From positions 9,343,001 to 9,407,000 of the forward strand of contig NZ_CP036433.1 of assembly GCF_007751035.1 (NCBI RefSeq): 64,000 nucleotides of DNA. The letters are read 5' to 3'. The notes beneath the pieces were generated by a model. That model saw nothing but the letters and a program-made list of their open reading frames with translations. It made no database searches and was not told the DNA's origin. This DNA is from Lignipirellula cremea. Its GTDB lineage: Bacteria > Planctomycetota > Planctomycetia > Pirellulales > Pirellulaceae. A program made the position numbers and the translations under genes. Shown here piece by piece: positions 27,897-36,284 of this stretch. Positions within the stretch are counted from its first letter, which is position 1, and the number at the start of each line of letters is the position of its first letter.

Positions 27897-28751
27897 ATGC
27901 GCCAACTTACCGCCGAGGGGCATCGGATTGTCAGCGACCTCAGCCAGCGACACGGCTTTAGTCCCGACGCCGTGACCCACATGCTCTTTGCCGTCGTCAA
28001 TGGAAACGGCTCCATGGCCCAGTTCAGCCATCCCGAATTCGGCGGCTCCGGCCAGTGGATGCAGGGCGGCATGATGATGCTGGGCGACATGTTCAACAAC
28101 TATCTCAAAGGACGCGTCAGCTCCCTCTGCTCCGACATCGCCCAGATCGTCGCCAGCCAGCCCGGCCTGCTGCAAAGCGGCAGCTTCCAGTCGCAAAGCC
28201 AAAGCGGCGGCGGCCAACAGGACCAGCGTAGCGGCGCCCACCAGGGTCCGTCCAGTCTGTTCGCTCCTGATCCAGAACAACTCTGGTGGCCGCAAGAGCT
28301 CGGTTCGCCCAGCGCCAGCGGTTCGCAGAATAACGTCCGCTACGCGTACTTCGCCAACGCCCAGCGGCTGGCTGTAAAAACAGGCAGCGAAGTCTGGGTC
28401 TACGATACGCAAAATCACCAGATCGGCGGCTTCTCCCAGCAGCAAGGCGGCGGCAGCGACATCACCTTCTCCAGCCAGTTCGGAACCGTCCACCTGAACA
28501 GCCTGCCGCTCGTCAGCCGCAACGGCCAGCCCGTCCCGCCGCCCGCGCCCATGCAACCGGCCCCGAACTACTCCACGCCGGCGCCGCAGGCTTCCTCCCC
28601 GCAGCCGTCGACCCCGCCGCGCGGGGCAGGAGCCGGGAACGAAGTCGACATCCTGGCCGCCATCGAACGGCTGGGCGAACTGAAAGAAAAAGGCGTCCTC
28701 ACCAGCGACGAATTCCAGTCGAAAAAAGCCGAACTGCTCAGCCGGCTTTAA
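27897..28751 (+). CDS. SHOCT-domain protein with Gln/Ser/Pro-rich middle
   Basis: A 284-aa protein. The N-terminal part (RQLTAEGHRIVSDLSQRHGF) is a small helical domain seen in other SHOCT proteins. A Gln/Ser/Gly/Pro-rich middle follows, with a compact domain at about 120-200 (VRYAYFANAQRLAVKTGSE). A C-terminal SHOCT motif closes it (IERLGELKEKGVLTSDEFQ). SHOCT is a short oligomerisation motif. No signal peptide is seen. An alternative ATG in another frame lies five bases upstream. Function is unknown. Confidence 0.75.
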   Translation: MRQLTAEGHRIVSDLSQRHGFSPDAVTHMLFAVVNGNGSMAQFSHPEFGGSGQWMQGGMMMLGDMFNNYLKGRVSSLCSDIAQIVASQPGLLQSGSFQSQSQSGGGQQDQRSGAHQGPSSLFAPDPEQLWWPQELGSPSASGSQNNVRYAYFANAQRLAVKTGSEVWVYDTQNHQIGGFSQQQGGGSDITFSSQFGTVHLNSLPLVSRNGQPVPPPAPMQPAPNYSTPAPQASSPQPSTPPRGAGAGNEVDILAAIERLGELKEKGVLTSDEFQSKKAELLSRL

Positions 28752-28793
28752 CCCCCTCCCTCTCCGCCCCTGTCGCAATCAAGGCGAGCAGCC

Positions 28794-29663
28794 ATGCCCA
28801 ATCCGTGGACCGGCAAAGGTAATCCGTACACCCGCGAGGAAGTCGTCGCCCGGCTCCGCGCCACGCTGGCTCGCGGCGAGGCCATCATCGCCGCCGGCGC
28901 CGGAACCGGCATTAGCGCCAAGTTCCTGGAAAAAGGCGGCGTCGACCTGATCATCGTTTACAACTCGGGCCGCTTCCGGATGGCCGGCCATGGCTCGACC
29001 GCCGGCCTCATGGCCTATGGCGACGCCAACGCCGTGGCGATGGAAATCGGCGAGTTCGAAGTGCTGCCCATCGTGGAAGAAACGCCCGTCATCTGCGGCG
29101 TGCACGCCACCGATCCCCGCCGCCGCATGTGGCACTGGCTGCAGCAGGTCAAGCAGATGGGCTTCTCCGGCGTCAACAACTTTCCCACGCACAGCATCGT
29201 CGACGGGCAATTCCGCCAGACGCTGGAAGAGACCGGCATGAGCGTACAGAAAGAGATCGACATGATCGCCCTCGCCCGCCGGATGGACCTGTTCACCATT
29301 GTCTACGTCGGCAACCCCCAAGAGTCGGCCGCCATGGCAGATGCCGGAGCCGACGTGGTGATCGCCCATGTGGGAACGACCATCGGCGGCTCCATCGGCG
29401 TGACCGACGCCGCCTGTTCGCTGGAAGACGCCGCCCGGCGGACGCAGGAAATTATCGTCGCCGCAAAGCAGGTTCGCGACGACGTCATCTGCCTGGCGCA
29501 CGGCGGGCCGATCGTGGCGCCTGCCGATGCGGCGTATATCAACCAGCACACCGACGCCGTGGGCTTCGTCGGCGCCAGCAGCCTGGAACGCCTGGCCCTG
29601 GAGAATTCGCTCCCCCAGCTGACCCGGGAGTTCAAAGCGATTCCCGTAACGCGCCAGAATTAA
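28794..29663 (+). CDS. TIM-barrel phosphoenolpyruvate-hydrolase-family protein
   Basis: A 289-aa TIM-barrel protein of the PEP-hydrolase-like family (TIM-barrel signal transduction family). Family stretches include AAGAGTGISAKFLEKGGVDL, NSGRFRMAGHGSTAGLMAYG and VIAHVGTTIGGSIG. Members belong to the isocitrate-lyase/PEP-mutase superfamily neighbourhood, and the precise reaction is not established for this one. It is followed by a Tm-1-like gene, the pairing usually seen; in some organisms the two are fused. Confidence 0.88.
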   Translation: MPNPWTGKGNPYTREEVVARLRATLARGEAIIAAGAGTGISAKFLEKGGVDLIIVYNSGRFRMAGHGSTAGLMAYGDANAVAMEIGEFEVLPIVEETPVICGVHATDPRRRMWHWLQQVKQMGFSGVNNFPTHSIVDGQFRQTLEETGMSVQKEIDMIALARRMDLFTIVYVGNPQESAAMADAGADVVIAHVGTTIGGSIGVTDAACSLEDAARRTQEIIVAAKQVRDDVICLAHGGPIVAPADAAYINQHTDAVGFVGASSLERLALENSLPQLTREFKAIPVTRQN

Positions 29664-29675
29664 GAAACGCGGGAC

Positions 29676-29850
29676 GAACTACCGCCGGACAGTCGCCTTT
29701 CACTCGGCGCGCGTAAAGAATAACTGCCAGATATTGATTCGTCGTTTCAAGCAGGGACAGACGCCGGACAGACGACATTCTGCCCCTGTTTTTTCGCAGA
29801 ACGACCAAACCCAGATCGACCTCCATTACCTTAGCGTTCCTGACCGCCAT
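29676..29850 (+). repeat. Dispersed hairpin-rich repeat A, copy 3
   Basis: It fills the gap between the TIM-barrel gene and the Tm-1-like gene. It repeats the CCGGACAGTCGCCTTTCACTC and CAGACGCCGGACAG blocks of copies 1 and 2, and its 3' part (CAGAACGACCAAACCCAGATCGACC, read as two blocks) matches copy 2. A short internal duplication of the CGCCGGACAG block is present. The position between two co-directional genes is the same as for copy 2. Confidence 0.7.
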
Positions 29851-31057
29851 GAAAACGATCGCCGTGCTGGGCACGCTCGACTCCAAAGGGATCGAACACG
29901 CCTTCCTGGCCGAACAGATCCGCCAACGCGGCCACAAGGCGCTGCTGATCGATGTGGGCGTCGGCTCCGCGCCGCAGATCACGCCCGACATTTCGCGCGA
30001 TGAAGTCACCGCCGGCGACCCCGACTGGCCCGCCGTCGTGGCTCGCAATGACCGGGGCGAATGCGTGACGGCCATCTCCCAGGCGGCCCCCCGGCTGCTG
30101 TTGCGGCTGCTGCAGGAACGGCGGATCGACGGCGTGATCTCCCTCGGCGGCGGAGGCGGCACCGCCATCGCGGCCGCCGCCATGCGAGCGCTGCCGATCG
30201 GCTTCCCCAAGCTGATCGTCTCCACGCTGGCCAGCGGCAACACGGCCCATTACCTGGGCGAAAAAGACATCGTCATGATGCCCAGCATTGTCGATGTGGC
30301 CGGGCTCAACCGCATTTCCAAAACCATCTTCCGCAACGCGGCCGGCGCGATCTGCGGCATGGTCGAAACGGAAAAGCCGACCGACGACGACGACAAACGG
30401 CTGATCGTCGCCAGCATGTTCGGCAACACCACCGACTGCGTGAACCACGCCAAAACAATCCTGGAACAGGCCGGTTACGAAGTGCTCGTCTTCCACAGCA
30501 CCGGCGCCGGCGGCCGGGCGATGGAGTCTCTCATCGAAAGCGGCATGGTCGCCGGAGTGCTCGACATCACCACCACCGAATGGGCCGACGAGTTGGTCGG
30601 CGGCGTGCTCTCCGCCGGCCCCCACCGCCTGGAAGCCGCCGCCAAGGCCGGCATCCCCGCCATCATCGCCCCCGGCTGCCTGGACATGGTGAACTTCGGC
30701 GAACCCACCACCATCCCGGCCGACCACGCCGACCGCCAGTTCTACGCGCACAACCCGCAAGTCACCCTGATGCGGACCAGCCCAGCCGAAAGCACCGCGC
30801 TGGGGCACCTCCTCGCCACCCGCCTCAACACCTACACAGCGCCCGTCAGCCTCCTCCTCCCCCTCCAAGGCCTCAGCATCCTCGGCGCCCCCGGCCACCC
30901 CTTCCACAACCCCACCGCCGACGCAGCGTTATTCACGGCGCTCAAGCAGAATCTGCGGCCCGATATTGAAGTGATCCAGCTGGACTGCGCGATCAACGAT
31001 CCGGTTTTCGCGGAGAAGTGTGCGGAGACGCTGCTTGCGAATATGGCGGCGAGTTGA
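29849..31057 (+). CDS. Tm-1-like ATP-binding domain protein (UPF0261)
   Basis: A 402-aa protein matching the UPF0261/Tm-1-like family. The nucleotide-binding start IAVLGTLDSKGIEHAFLAEQ is followed by ISLGGGGGTAIAAAAMRALP near residue 95. The second domain contains VFHSTGAGGRAMESLIESG near 215. The plant homologue Tm-1 binds a viral replicase; the role of bacterial members is unknown. It pairs with the upstream TIM-barrel gene and is separated from it by a 185-base gap filled by repeat A. Confidence 0.9.
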   Translation: MKTIAVLGTLDSKGIEHAFLAEQIRQRGHKALLIDVGVGSAPQITPDISRDEVTAGDPDWPAVVARNDRGECVTAISQAAPRLLLRLLQERRIDGVISLGGGGGTAIAAAAMRALPIGFPKLIVSTLASGNTAHYLGEKDIVMMPSIVDVAGLNRISKTIFRNAAGAICGMVETEKPTDDDDKRLIVASMFGNTTDCVNHAKTILEQAGYEVLVFHSTGAGGRAMESLIESGMVAGVLDITTTEWADELVGGVLSAGPHRLEAAAKAGIPAIIAPGCLDMVNFGEPTTIPADHADRQFYAHNPQVTLMRTSPAESTALGHLLATRLNTYTAPVSLLLPLQGLSILGAPGHPFHNPTADAALFTALKQNLRPDIEVIQLDCAINDPVFAEKCAETLLANMAAS

Positions 31058-31286
31058 GGCGGCACGCTTCCGCTGCGCAACGTTCTTCTTCCCATGACAA
31101 ACCCTAGCCACTTGGCGATCTCCACCAGTCACTCGAGTTGCGTCGGTCGATGTGACCGAAGCAGGCAACCCACGTGCTGTTCCGTGTGGATACCGTGCGA
31201 GGCCTTCCTCCATCCTTAGTCTTCCGGCGAGACTAACTATCGGACGCGGAAACTTTGATGCAATTGATCGACGAAAGGAACTGGAA

Positions 31287-31949
31287 TTGGCTGTAAAGCT
31301 GGCGAATCTGCAAATCCTATGGGGCGTGGCAGGGTCGCGCGAAAAATTCGAGGACATGGTCAGCCAACTGATACATGTGGAGAGGCCGAATTCCCGACGC
31401 ATCCGAATCGTGAAGGGCGATGGCGGCCTGGATTCTTTCGAGGGGGAACTAAACGATCCTAATGGGATCGACGTGTTTCAGATCAAGTATTTCCCCGGCA
31501 AGATCGACGACGCCCAGAAGGGTCAGATTCGTAATTCATTTGCCACGGTACGCGATAGTAACAAGTTCAAGGTAAAAAGCTGGACGCTTTGCCTTCCGGT
31601 CGATTTGAGCCTTGAGGAAGCCGAATGGTTCGAAGGCTGGAAAGCGAAACAGGCGGACAGCGGTATCGAGATTCGACAACCGTGGGGCGCGTTGCACATT
31701 GAAACCCTGCTTCTGCAGGAGAGGAACCGGACGACCAAGGAAGCTTTCTTCCGGGAGGAAAATACGGTGCTGCTGCGCGAACAGGTCGGTATCCTGAACG
31801 AGTTGAAGCAGCAGGTAGGCCGTAACCTGAAGGTGCGCATCAATCCAGTTTGGAACCGGCGGAAGCTTCAGGTACAGATTCAATTGTTCAACAACGGTAA
31901 GGGAGCGATACTAGTCACGAGCTGGTGGATACAGTGGGGGCCAGAGGGC
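31287..31949 (+). pseudogene. 5' part of a PD-(D/E)xK (Mrr-like) nuclease gene interrupted by an IS4 element
   Basis: The proposed start is the TTG at 31287, with AAAGGA seven bases ahead; a GTG at 31152 is an alternative. The N-terminal domain has the Mrr-like arrangement: helix with E22 (REKFEDMVSQ), KGDGGLD with D49, then VFQIKYF with Q65 and K67. The frame then reaches the element at 31950 and reads into it until 32081. Codon use and GC are lower than in the surrounding core genes. When the element and one target duplication are removed, the frame continues directly into 33456-34139, giving 448 codons. Confidence 0.8.
31938..31949. repeat. 12-bp target duplication, left copy
   Basis: GGGCCAGAGGGC, repeated exactly at 33444-33455 on the other side of the IS4-family element. 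Confidence 0.95.
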
Positions 31950-33443
31950 AGGGCTTTAAAGCTAGCACTTCTTGCGTTTAGCAAGAATTTTGGCGGTGGA
32001 AACGTGGGGTTGGTCGTTCCGTTTGGTTCGCTTCGGCGGCGGGCGTTTTGGGCCGCGTTTGTGTTTCTGAAAGGCGGATAGACGCACGTTCCCCGCCAAC
32101 TCCACTAACATTTTTGATAACTGTTTCAGCGTCAAAGGCGACAGCGCTTCGCGCCATTCATCTTCCGGGATGGCGATCATCATGCCGCGCCACACCATGC
32201 TCATTTCATCCGCCATGTAGTAGAAGGAAAAATTCTTCTCAATCTTTTCCACGCCGTGCGCCGCCCGCAGCGCGGCTTTCACTACAGCCAACGCATTGAA
32301 AATCACCAGTCCCAGGCTAAAACCGAATAACGCCGCCGGCGGATAGCCCAGCGTGTTGATCTCGTTGTTGAGCGACAGTCGCAGTTCGTTGAAGGCGGCT
32401 TCAATGCTCCAGCGCGTGCGGTATGTGTCAGAGATTGTCACTGCGTCGACGTCCGCCGGCAGATTGGAAAGGATGTGAATCTCCTGTTCTCCGCCACGGC
32501 CCGATTGGAACAATTCGACGCTGATGCGGCGAGCCGGCAGCTTGGCGCCAAAGTCGTCGGTGATCAGAATGGACTGCTCGAAGACTTGGCCCGTTTCGCT
32601 TTCGCCCCGTAAAACACGGTCTCCCGTGGGCTTCCAGCGGACATTCGCGGCGTGTTGCCGAATGACGAAAAACGCTTCATTCAAGGCGATCTCTTGGAGG
32701 AACACCGACGTGCAGAAATTGCGATCGGCGACCCACACCTCGCCTGGCACCAAGCGATTGATCAACTCGATCAGCAGCGAACGCTCTTGCGCATGGCCGT
32801 CTTCCGCCAGTTCCACATCGTCGATGAGACCGAGTTGGGGGTCGAGCACCGCCAGCACCACGCCTGGCAAAGGACCGGCGGCGATGGTCCGTAACTCCTG
32901 GATGCGATGCTGCGTGGCGCCGGGATGATTGCCGTCCAGGATGCGCACGCGATAACCGGGCAACAGGCTGGGACGGGCGCTGTTCATCGGCTCGATCAGT
33001 TCCCGAAACAGCGTCGCCGTCTCGCGCACCAACGCGGCGGACACCAGCGGCTCAACGCCGTTGAGTTTGTCATAGACGCTGTTCACGGAGACGGAGATAT
33101 CTTGCTTGCAAGCTTGATAAGCGGCGTTGGTGCTTTTGCGAGTTTTGGCGACCACCATGCCCATCAAATTGACCAACACCGAAAACGACAATTCCGACAC
33201 CCGTTGCGACACAGCATGGTCGGCGAAGATCTGATCCAACCGATCCGGCGTAAAGGCCGCACCGAGCGCCGCTTTGGTCATGACGGGGATGGGACCCTCC
33301 TTTTCAAACCGCGCAAACACCTCGCCGAGAATCATGATACGCCTCCGAATTGCCGTAAATGGTTAGTTCTACTGCAATTATTGCAATCCGAGCCAACGCG
33401 TCACCCCACACCGCCGGGGAGGTGGTGCTAGCTTTAAAGCCCT
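31950..33443 (-). mobile_element. IS4-family insertion sequence, 1494 bp
   Basis: Bounded by perfect 19-bp inverted repeats, AGGGCTTTAAAGCTAGCAC at 31950-31968 and its complement at 33425-33443. A 12-bp duplication flanks it. It contains one transposase gene on the minus strand. The long duplication and intact ends fit the IS4 family and suggest a fairly recent insertion. Confidence 0.95.
31962..33335 (-). CDS. IS4-family transposase
   Basis: A 457-aa DDE transposase. It contains ILDGNHPGATQHR (first acidic residue), VWVADRNFCTSVF (second), and the YxxRxxxE signature YRTRWSIEAAFNELR near residue 300, where the final Lys of the usual YREK motif is replaced by Arg. The stop codon lies inside the terminal inverted repeat. 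The gene appears complete, without frameshift. Confidence 0.92.
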   Translation of the reverse strand: MILGEVFARFEKEGPIPVMTKAALGAAFTPDRLDQIFADHAVSQRVSELSFSVLVNLMGMVVAKTRKSTNAAYQACKQDISVSVNSVYDKLNGVEPLVSAALVRETATLFRELIEPMNSARPSLLPGYRVRILDGNHPGATQHRIQELRTIAAGPLPGVVLAVLDPQLGLIDDVELAEDGHAQERSLLIELINRLVPGEVWVADRNFCTSVFLQEIALNEAFFVIRQHAANVRWKPTGDRVLRGESETGQVFEQSILITDDFGAKLPARRISVELFQSGRGGEQEIHILSNLPADVDAVTISDTYRTRWSIEAAFNELRLSLNNEINTLGYPPAALFGFSLGLVIFNALAVVKAALRAAHGVEKIEKNFSFYYMADEMSMVWRGMMIAIPEDEWREALSPLTLKQLSKMLVELAGNVRLSAFQKHKRGPKRPPPKRTKRNDQPHVSTAKILAKRKKC

Positions 33444-33455
33444 GGGCCAGAGGGC
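33444..33455. repeat. 12-bp target duplication, right copy
   Basis: GGGCCAGAGGGC, identical to 31938-31949. Confidence 0.95.
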
Positions 33456-34139
33456 AAGGAGGGCGGACACCAGGCTTACGAGACGATCCGGGGAACGCTA
33501 CCCGTTCGGTTAGAAGAACACGAAGCGACAGATTTGTTGATCCACGTCAACCGCGATGTCGAGGATTTGAGTGGGATTGGAGTCTTCGACGGCGACCAGC
33601 GTCTGTGGCTCGCGACCGATGAGAATTTGGTCATTTTCAAACATGATGCGATTGCGCATCGACTGCCGGGCGCGGATGAACCAGCGATGGAACCATCGGC
33701 CGAGGGGCTAAAAATGGATGTAAAAGCCCGCGCGACAAGACCGTCTGGCCTCGATCACGACCTGCTTGAATTTGTCATCAAGAATGAAAGTACCAGACAA
33801 GTGTCGGTGCATAACGTCCGACTTGGTTGGACGTACACTCCGCCACGGCAAAGGCCAACGTTTCCGGGGAAGCCATCTGTCGCAGAGGCTGGGGGTAGTG
33901 TTGGATTGTTGCGGCAAGGCACGACCAATCTGCTTGCACCAGGCGAGCAGGTCGTTTTCGCGATTGAAAAGGAAATGTCGATGTTCCTCGTCGAAGTCGC
34001 ACGCGGTGACGTGCTCGATGAGGACATAGTTCTTGAGTTTGCCACGGATAAAAAATGGTCATGGAAGGCGACAATGGACGAGATTCCGTCCGTCGTGCGG
34101 GGCGTGGCGAATTCGGTTGTGGAATCCATGAGGCGCTAG
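33456..34139 (+). pseudogene. 3' part of the interrupted nuclease gene
   Basis: 228 codons including the stop, continuing the frame of 31287-31949 exactly. The first part (DLLIHVNRDVEDLSGIGVFD) and the later stretch (HDLLEFVIKNESTRQVSVHN, then VEVARGDVLDEDIVLEF) look like a beta-rich C-terminal domain. An internal start at 33534 could give a 201-aa fragment, but a nuclease fragment of that kind would lack the catalytic domain. No family is recognised for this half. Confidence 0.75.
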
Positions 34140-34286
34140 CCGCTCAGCAATTGCGTCATCCTCCCGCGATCCGCACACAGTCTGCAGCGACAAAAACTCT
34201 GCGCGCTACGGTCCGACACTGCCGCAGCACCAGGCGATGTGACCTCCGCGCCGCGGTCACTCCGAAGAGTCGACGCTTTCCACTAG
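34140..34286. other. Short spacer before the left IS1380 copy
   Basis: 147 bases without a gene or clear structure. It ends with the CTAG target of the IS1380-family element. Confidence 0.5.
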
Positions 34287-36133
34287 CCCTTAACCCAGCG
34301 TAAGCCGCTTGATGCGGAGACGAAAAAACTCGAAAACCCTCGGCGTTTTTGCGTAAATTGGTGATGCCAATCAAAACAATTACGCACGCCAGAAAGGGTT
34401 TTCGAGTGAAGACAAAGATACGACCAAAAGCGCAGCGACGCAAGCAGAGAATGCAGCGCAGGATTGATCCCCAGAACGGGTCCGGCCAGTCGCCGATGAT
34501 CGTTCCCGAGAAAATCGTTTACGAACTGGCCGACCGGCATCAAGCGATCGCCGCCGGCGGTTTGGGCGCCCTGGTGCAGACGGCGCGGCGACTGGACTTG
34601 CGGCAGGCGATCAACAATTCGATCACGCTGCTCAAGTTGCATCGTCCGTACGATGAGGCCGATCATGTGCTCAACATCGCCCTGAACCTGCTGGCCGGCG
34701 GCGGTTGCCTGGAGCATCTCGAAGACCGTCGCTGCGACGAGGCGTATCTCAATGCCCTCGGCGCGGAGCGGATTCCCGATCCGACCACCGCCGGCGACTT
34801 CTGCCGCCGCTTTCAAGAGATGGATATCCTGCGATTGATGAACGGCTTCAACCAGGTTCGCGAGCGGGTCTGGCAGGAGCAGCCCGACGCGTTCTTCGAC
34901 TGCGCCATCATCGAGGCCGACGGCACCCAGGTGCAGACCTCGGCCGAGAAGAAACAGGGCATCGGCATCAACTATAAAGGGGAGTGGGGCTATCATCCGC
35001 TGGTCGTCACGCTGGCCAACACCCGCGAGCCGCTGTTCATCGTCAACCGCAGCGGCAACCGTCCCAGCCATGAAAACGCCGCGTTCTTCTTCGACCTGGC
35101 GGTTGAGCGCTGCCGCAAAGCGGGCTTCCGCAAGGTGGTCCTGCGGGGCGACACGGACTTCGCCCTGACCGAGAACTTCGATCGCTGGAGCGAGCAGAAC
35201 GTTGAGTTTGTGTTCGGGATCGACGCCATGCCCAAGCTGGTCGGAATCGCGAAAACCCTCGCAGAAACCGAGTGGAAAACGCTTCACCGCCGCAAACACA
35301 AACCGCACTCAAGTCGCGCCAAACGGCCGCGTTGTAAAGAACAAATCGTCGAGCAGAACGGCTACCTCAACAAGAAGCTCGCCTCCGAGCAGATCGCCGA
35401 GTTCGACTATCAGCCGGGCAAGTGCGGCCGTTCTTACCGCATCATCGCGCTCAAAAAGGAAGTGCATCAGAAGCGTGGCCAGTTGCGGCTGTTCGACCAC
35501 GAGAAACCGGTGTACTTCTTCTATATCACCAACGCAACGAAGTCCGCCAAGCCGGCTCGGCAGGTGGTGCTGGATGCGAACTCGCGATGCAATCAGGAGA
35601 ACAACATCGCGCAGCTCAAGCAGTGTGCGTTGTCGGCGCCGCTGGACAACCTGCTGAGCAACTGGGCGTACATGGTGATCGCCTCGCTGGCCTGGAGTTT
35701 GAAAGCCTGGGCGGCGCTGAGTATCCAGCCTGCCGGCAACGGCGAGTCGAGGGCGGAACAAACTCGCCAGAAGGCCGCGTTGCTGGCGATGGACTTCACG
35801 ACGTTTCGCGATCGCGTGTTAATGGTTCCCGCGCAGATCATTCGCAGCGGACGGCAGATCGTCTATCGGTTGCTGAGCTATCGTCCGACGCTGGACTACC
35901 TGCTGTTGATCGTGCAGAACGTCCATCGCCCGCTCCGCTGTTGACGACGCCTCCCCCGAAGTCAGCGTCCGGACGCGCTGACGCCGCCGCCACGCCTCAC
36001 CCCGAAAGCCGCCCCACATGCCCGACGCCTCAATCCAACCAACCCCACCAGCCCCGCTGGACCGCAAACACCTGCGCGAGCCCCAGCCCACAAAATCACG
36101 CCAGGCCAGAACCGTCATACGCTTGTTTAAGGA
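34287..36133 (+). mobile_element. IS1380-family insertion sequence, left copy (1847 bp)
   Basis: Flanked on both sides by CTAG (34283-34286 and 36134-36137). The ends are imperfect inverted repeats: CCTTAACCCAGCGTA outside and TCCTTAAACAAGCGTA (complement) inside. About 190 non-coding bases follow the transposase gene before the inner end. It is nearly identical to the inverted copy at 37897-39744. Confidence 0.9.
34364..35944 (+). CDS. IS1380-family transposase (left copy)
   Basis: 526 aa from the ATG at 34364 (TTG at 34349 also possible). It is a DDE transposase: CAIIEADGTQVQ (first Asp), KVVLRGDTDFALTENFDRW (second), and NQENNIAQLKQCALSAPL near the end, which carries the catalytic Glu. 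It is intact. It differs from the second copy by about ten residues of 531, for example TK/RK near the start and ADRHQ/ADRQQ. Confidence 0.92.
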   Translation: MPIKTITHARKGFRVKTKIRPKAQRRKQRMQRRIDPQNGSGQSPMIVPEKIVYELADRHQAIAAGGLGALVQTARRLDLRQAINNSITLLKLHRPYDEADHVLNIALNLLAGGGCLEHLEDRRCDEAYLNALGAERIPDPTTAGDFCRRFQEMDILRLMNGFNQVRERVWQEQPDAFFDCAIIEADGTQVQTSAEKKQGIGINYKGEWGYHPLVVTLANTREPLFIVNRSGNRPSHENAAFFFDLAVERCRKAGFRKVVLRGDTDFALTENFDRWSEQNVEFVFGIDAMPKLVGIAKTLAETEWKTLHRRKHKPHSSRAKRPRCKEQIVEQNGYLNKKLASEQIAEFDYQPGKCGRSYRIIALKKEVHQKRGQLRLFDHEKPVYFFYITNATKSAKPARQVVLDANSRCNQENNIAQLKQCALSAPLDNLLSNWAYMVIASLAWSLKAWAALSIQPAGNGESRAEQTRQKAALLAMDFTTFRDRVLMVPAQIIRSGRQIVYRLLSYRPTLDYLLLIVQNVHRPLRC

Positions 36134-36137
36134 CTAG

Positions 36138-36284
36138 CGACTGCTCGTTGGTAGAATGACTACCGCAAACAGAGCAGAAGCCAGCGTCATTTACGATTTG
36201 GGTCGTATGATATAACTCACAACCACCAATCAACCCTTCACGCTAGCCGTATTCACTACACTCAATGCCGAGGGGAGTCAGATG
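36138..36284. other. Target DNA between the left IS1380 and the IS4 element
   Basis: About 140 bases of non-IS DNA without a gene, ending in the left 9-bp duplication AGTCAGATG (36276-36284). Together with 37803-37892 it is all that remains of the original sequence between the two IS1380 copies. Confidence 0.7.

Noticed and set aside
29632-30243. A 203-aa minus-strand frame
   Set aside because: It covers repeat A copy 3 and the start of the Tm-1-like gene in the wrong direction.
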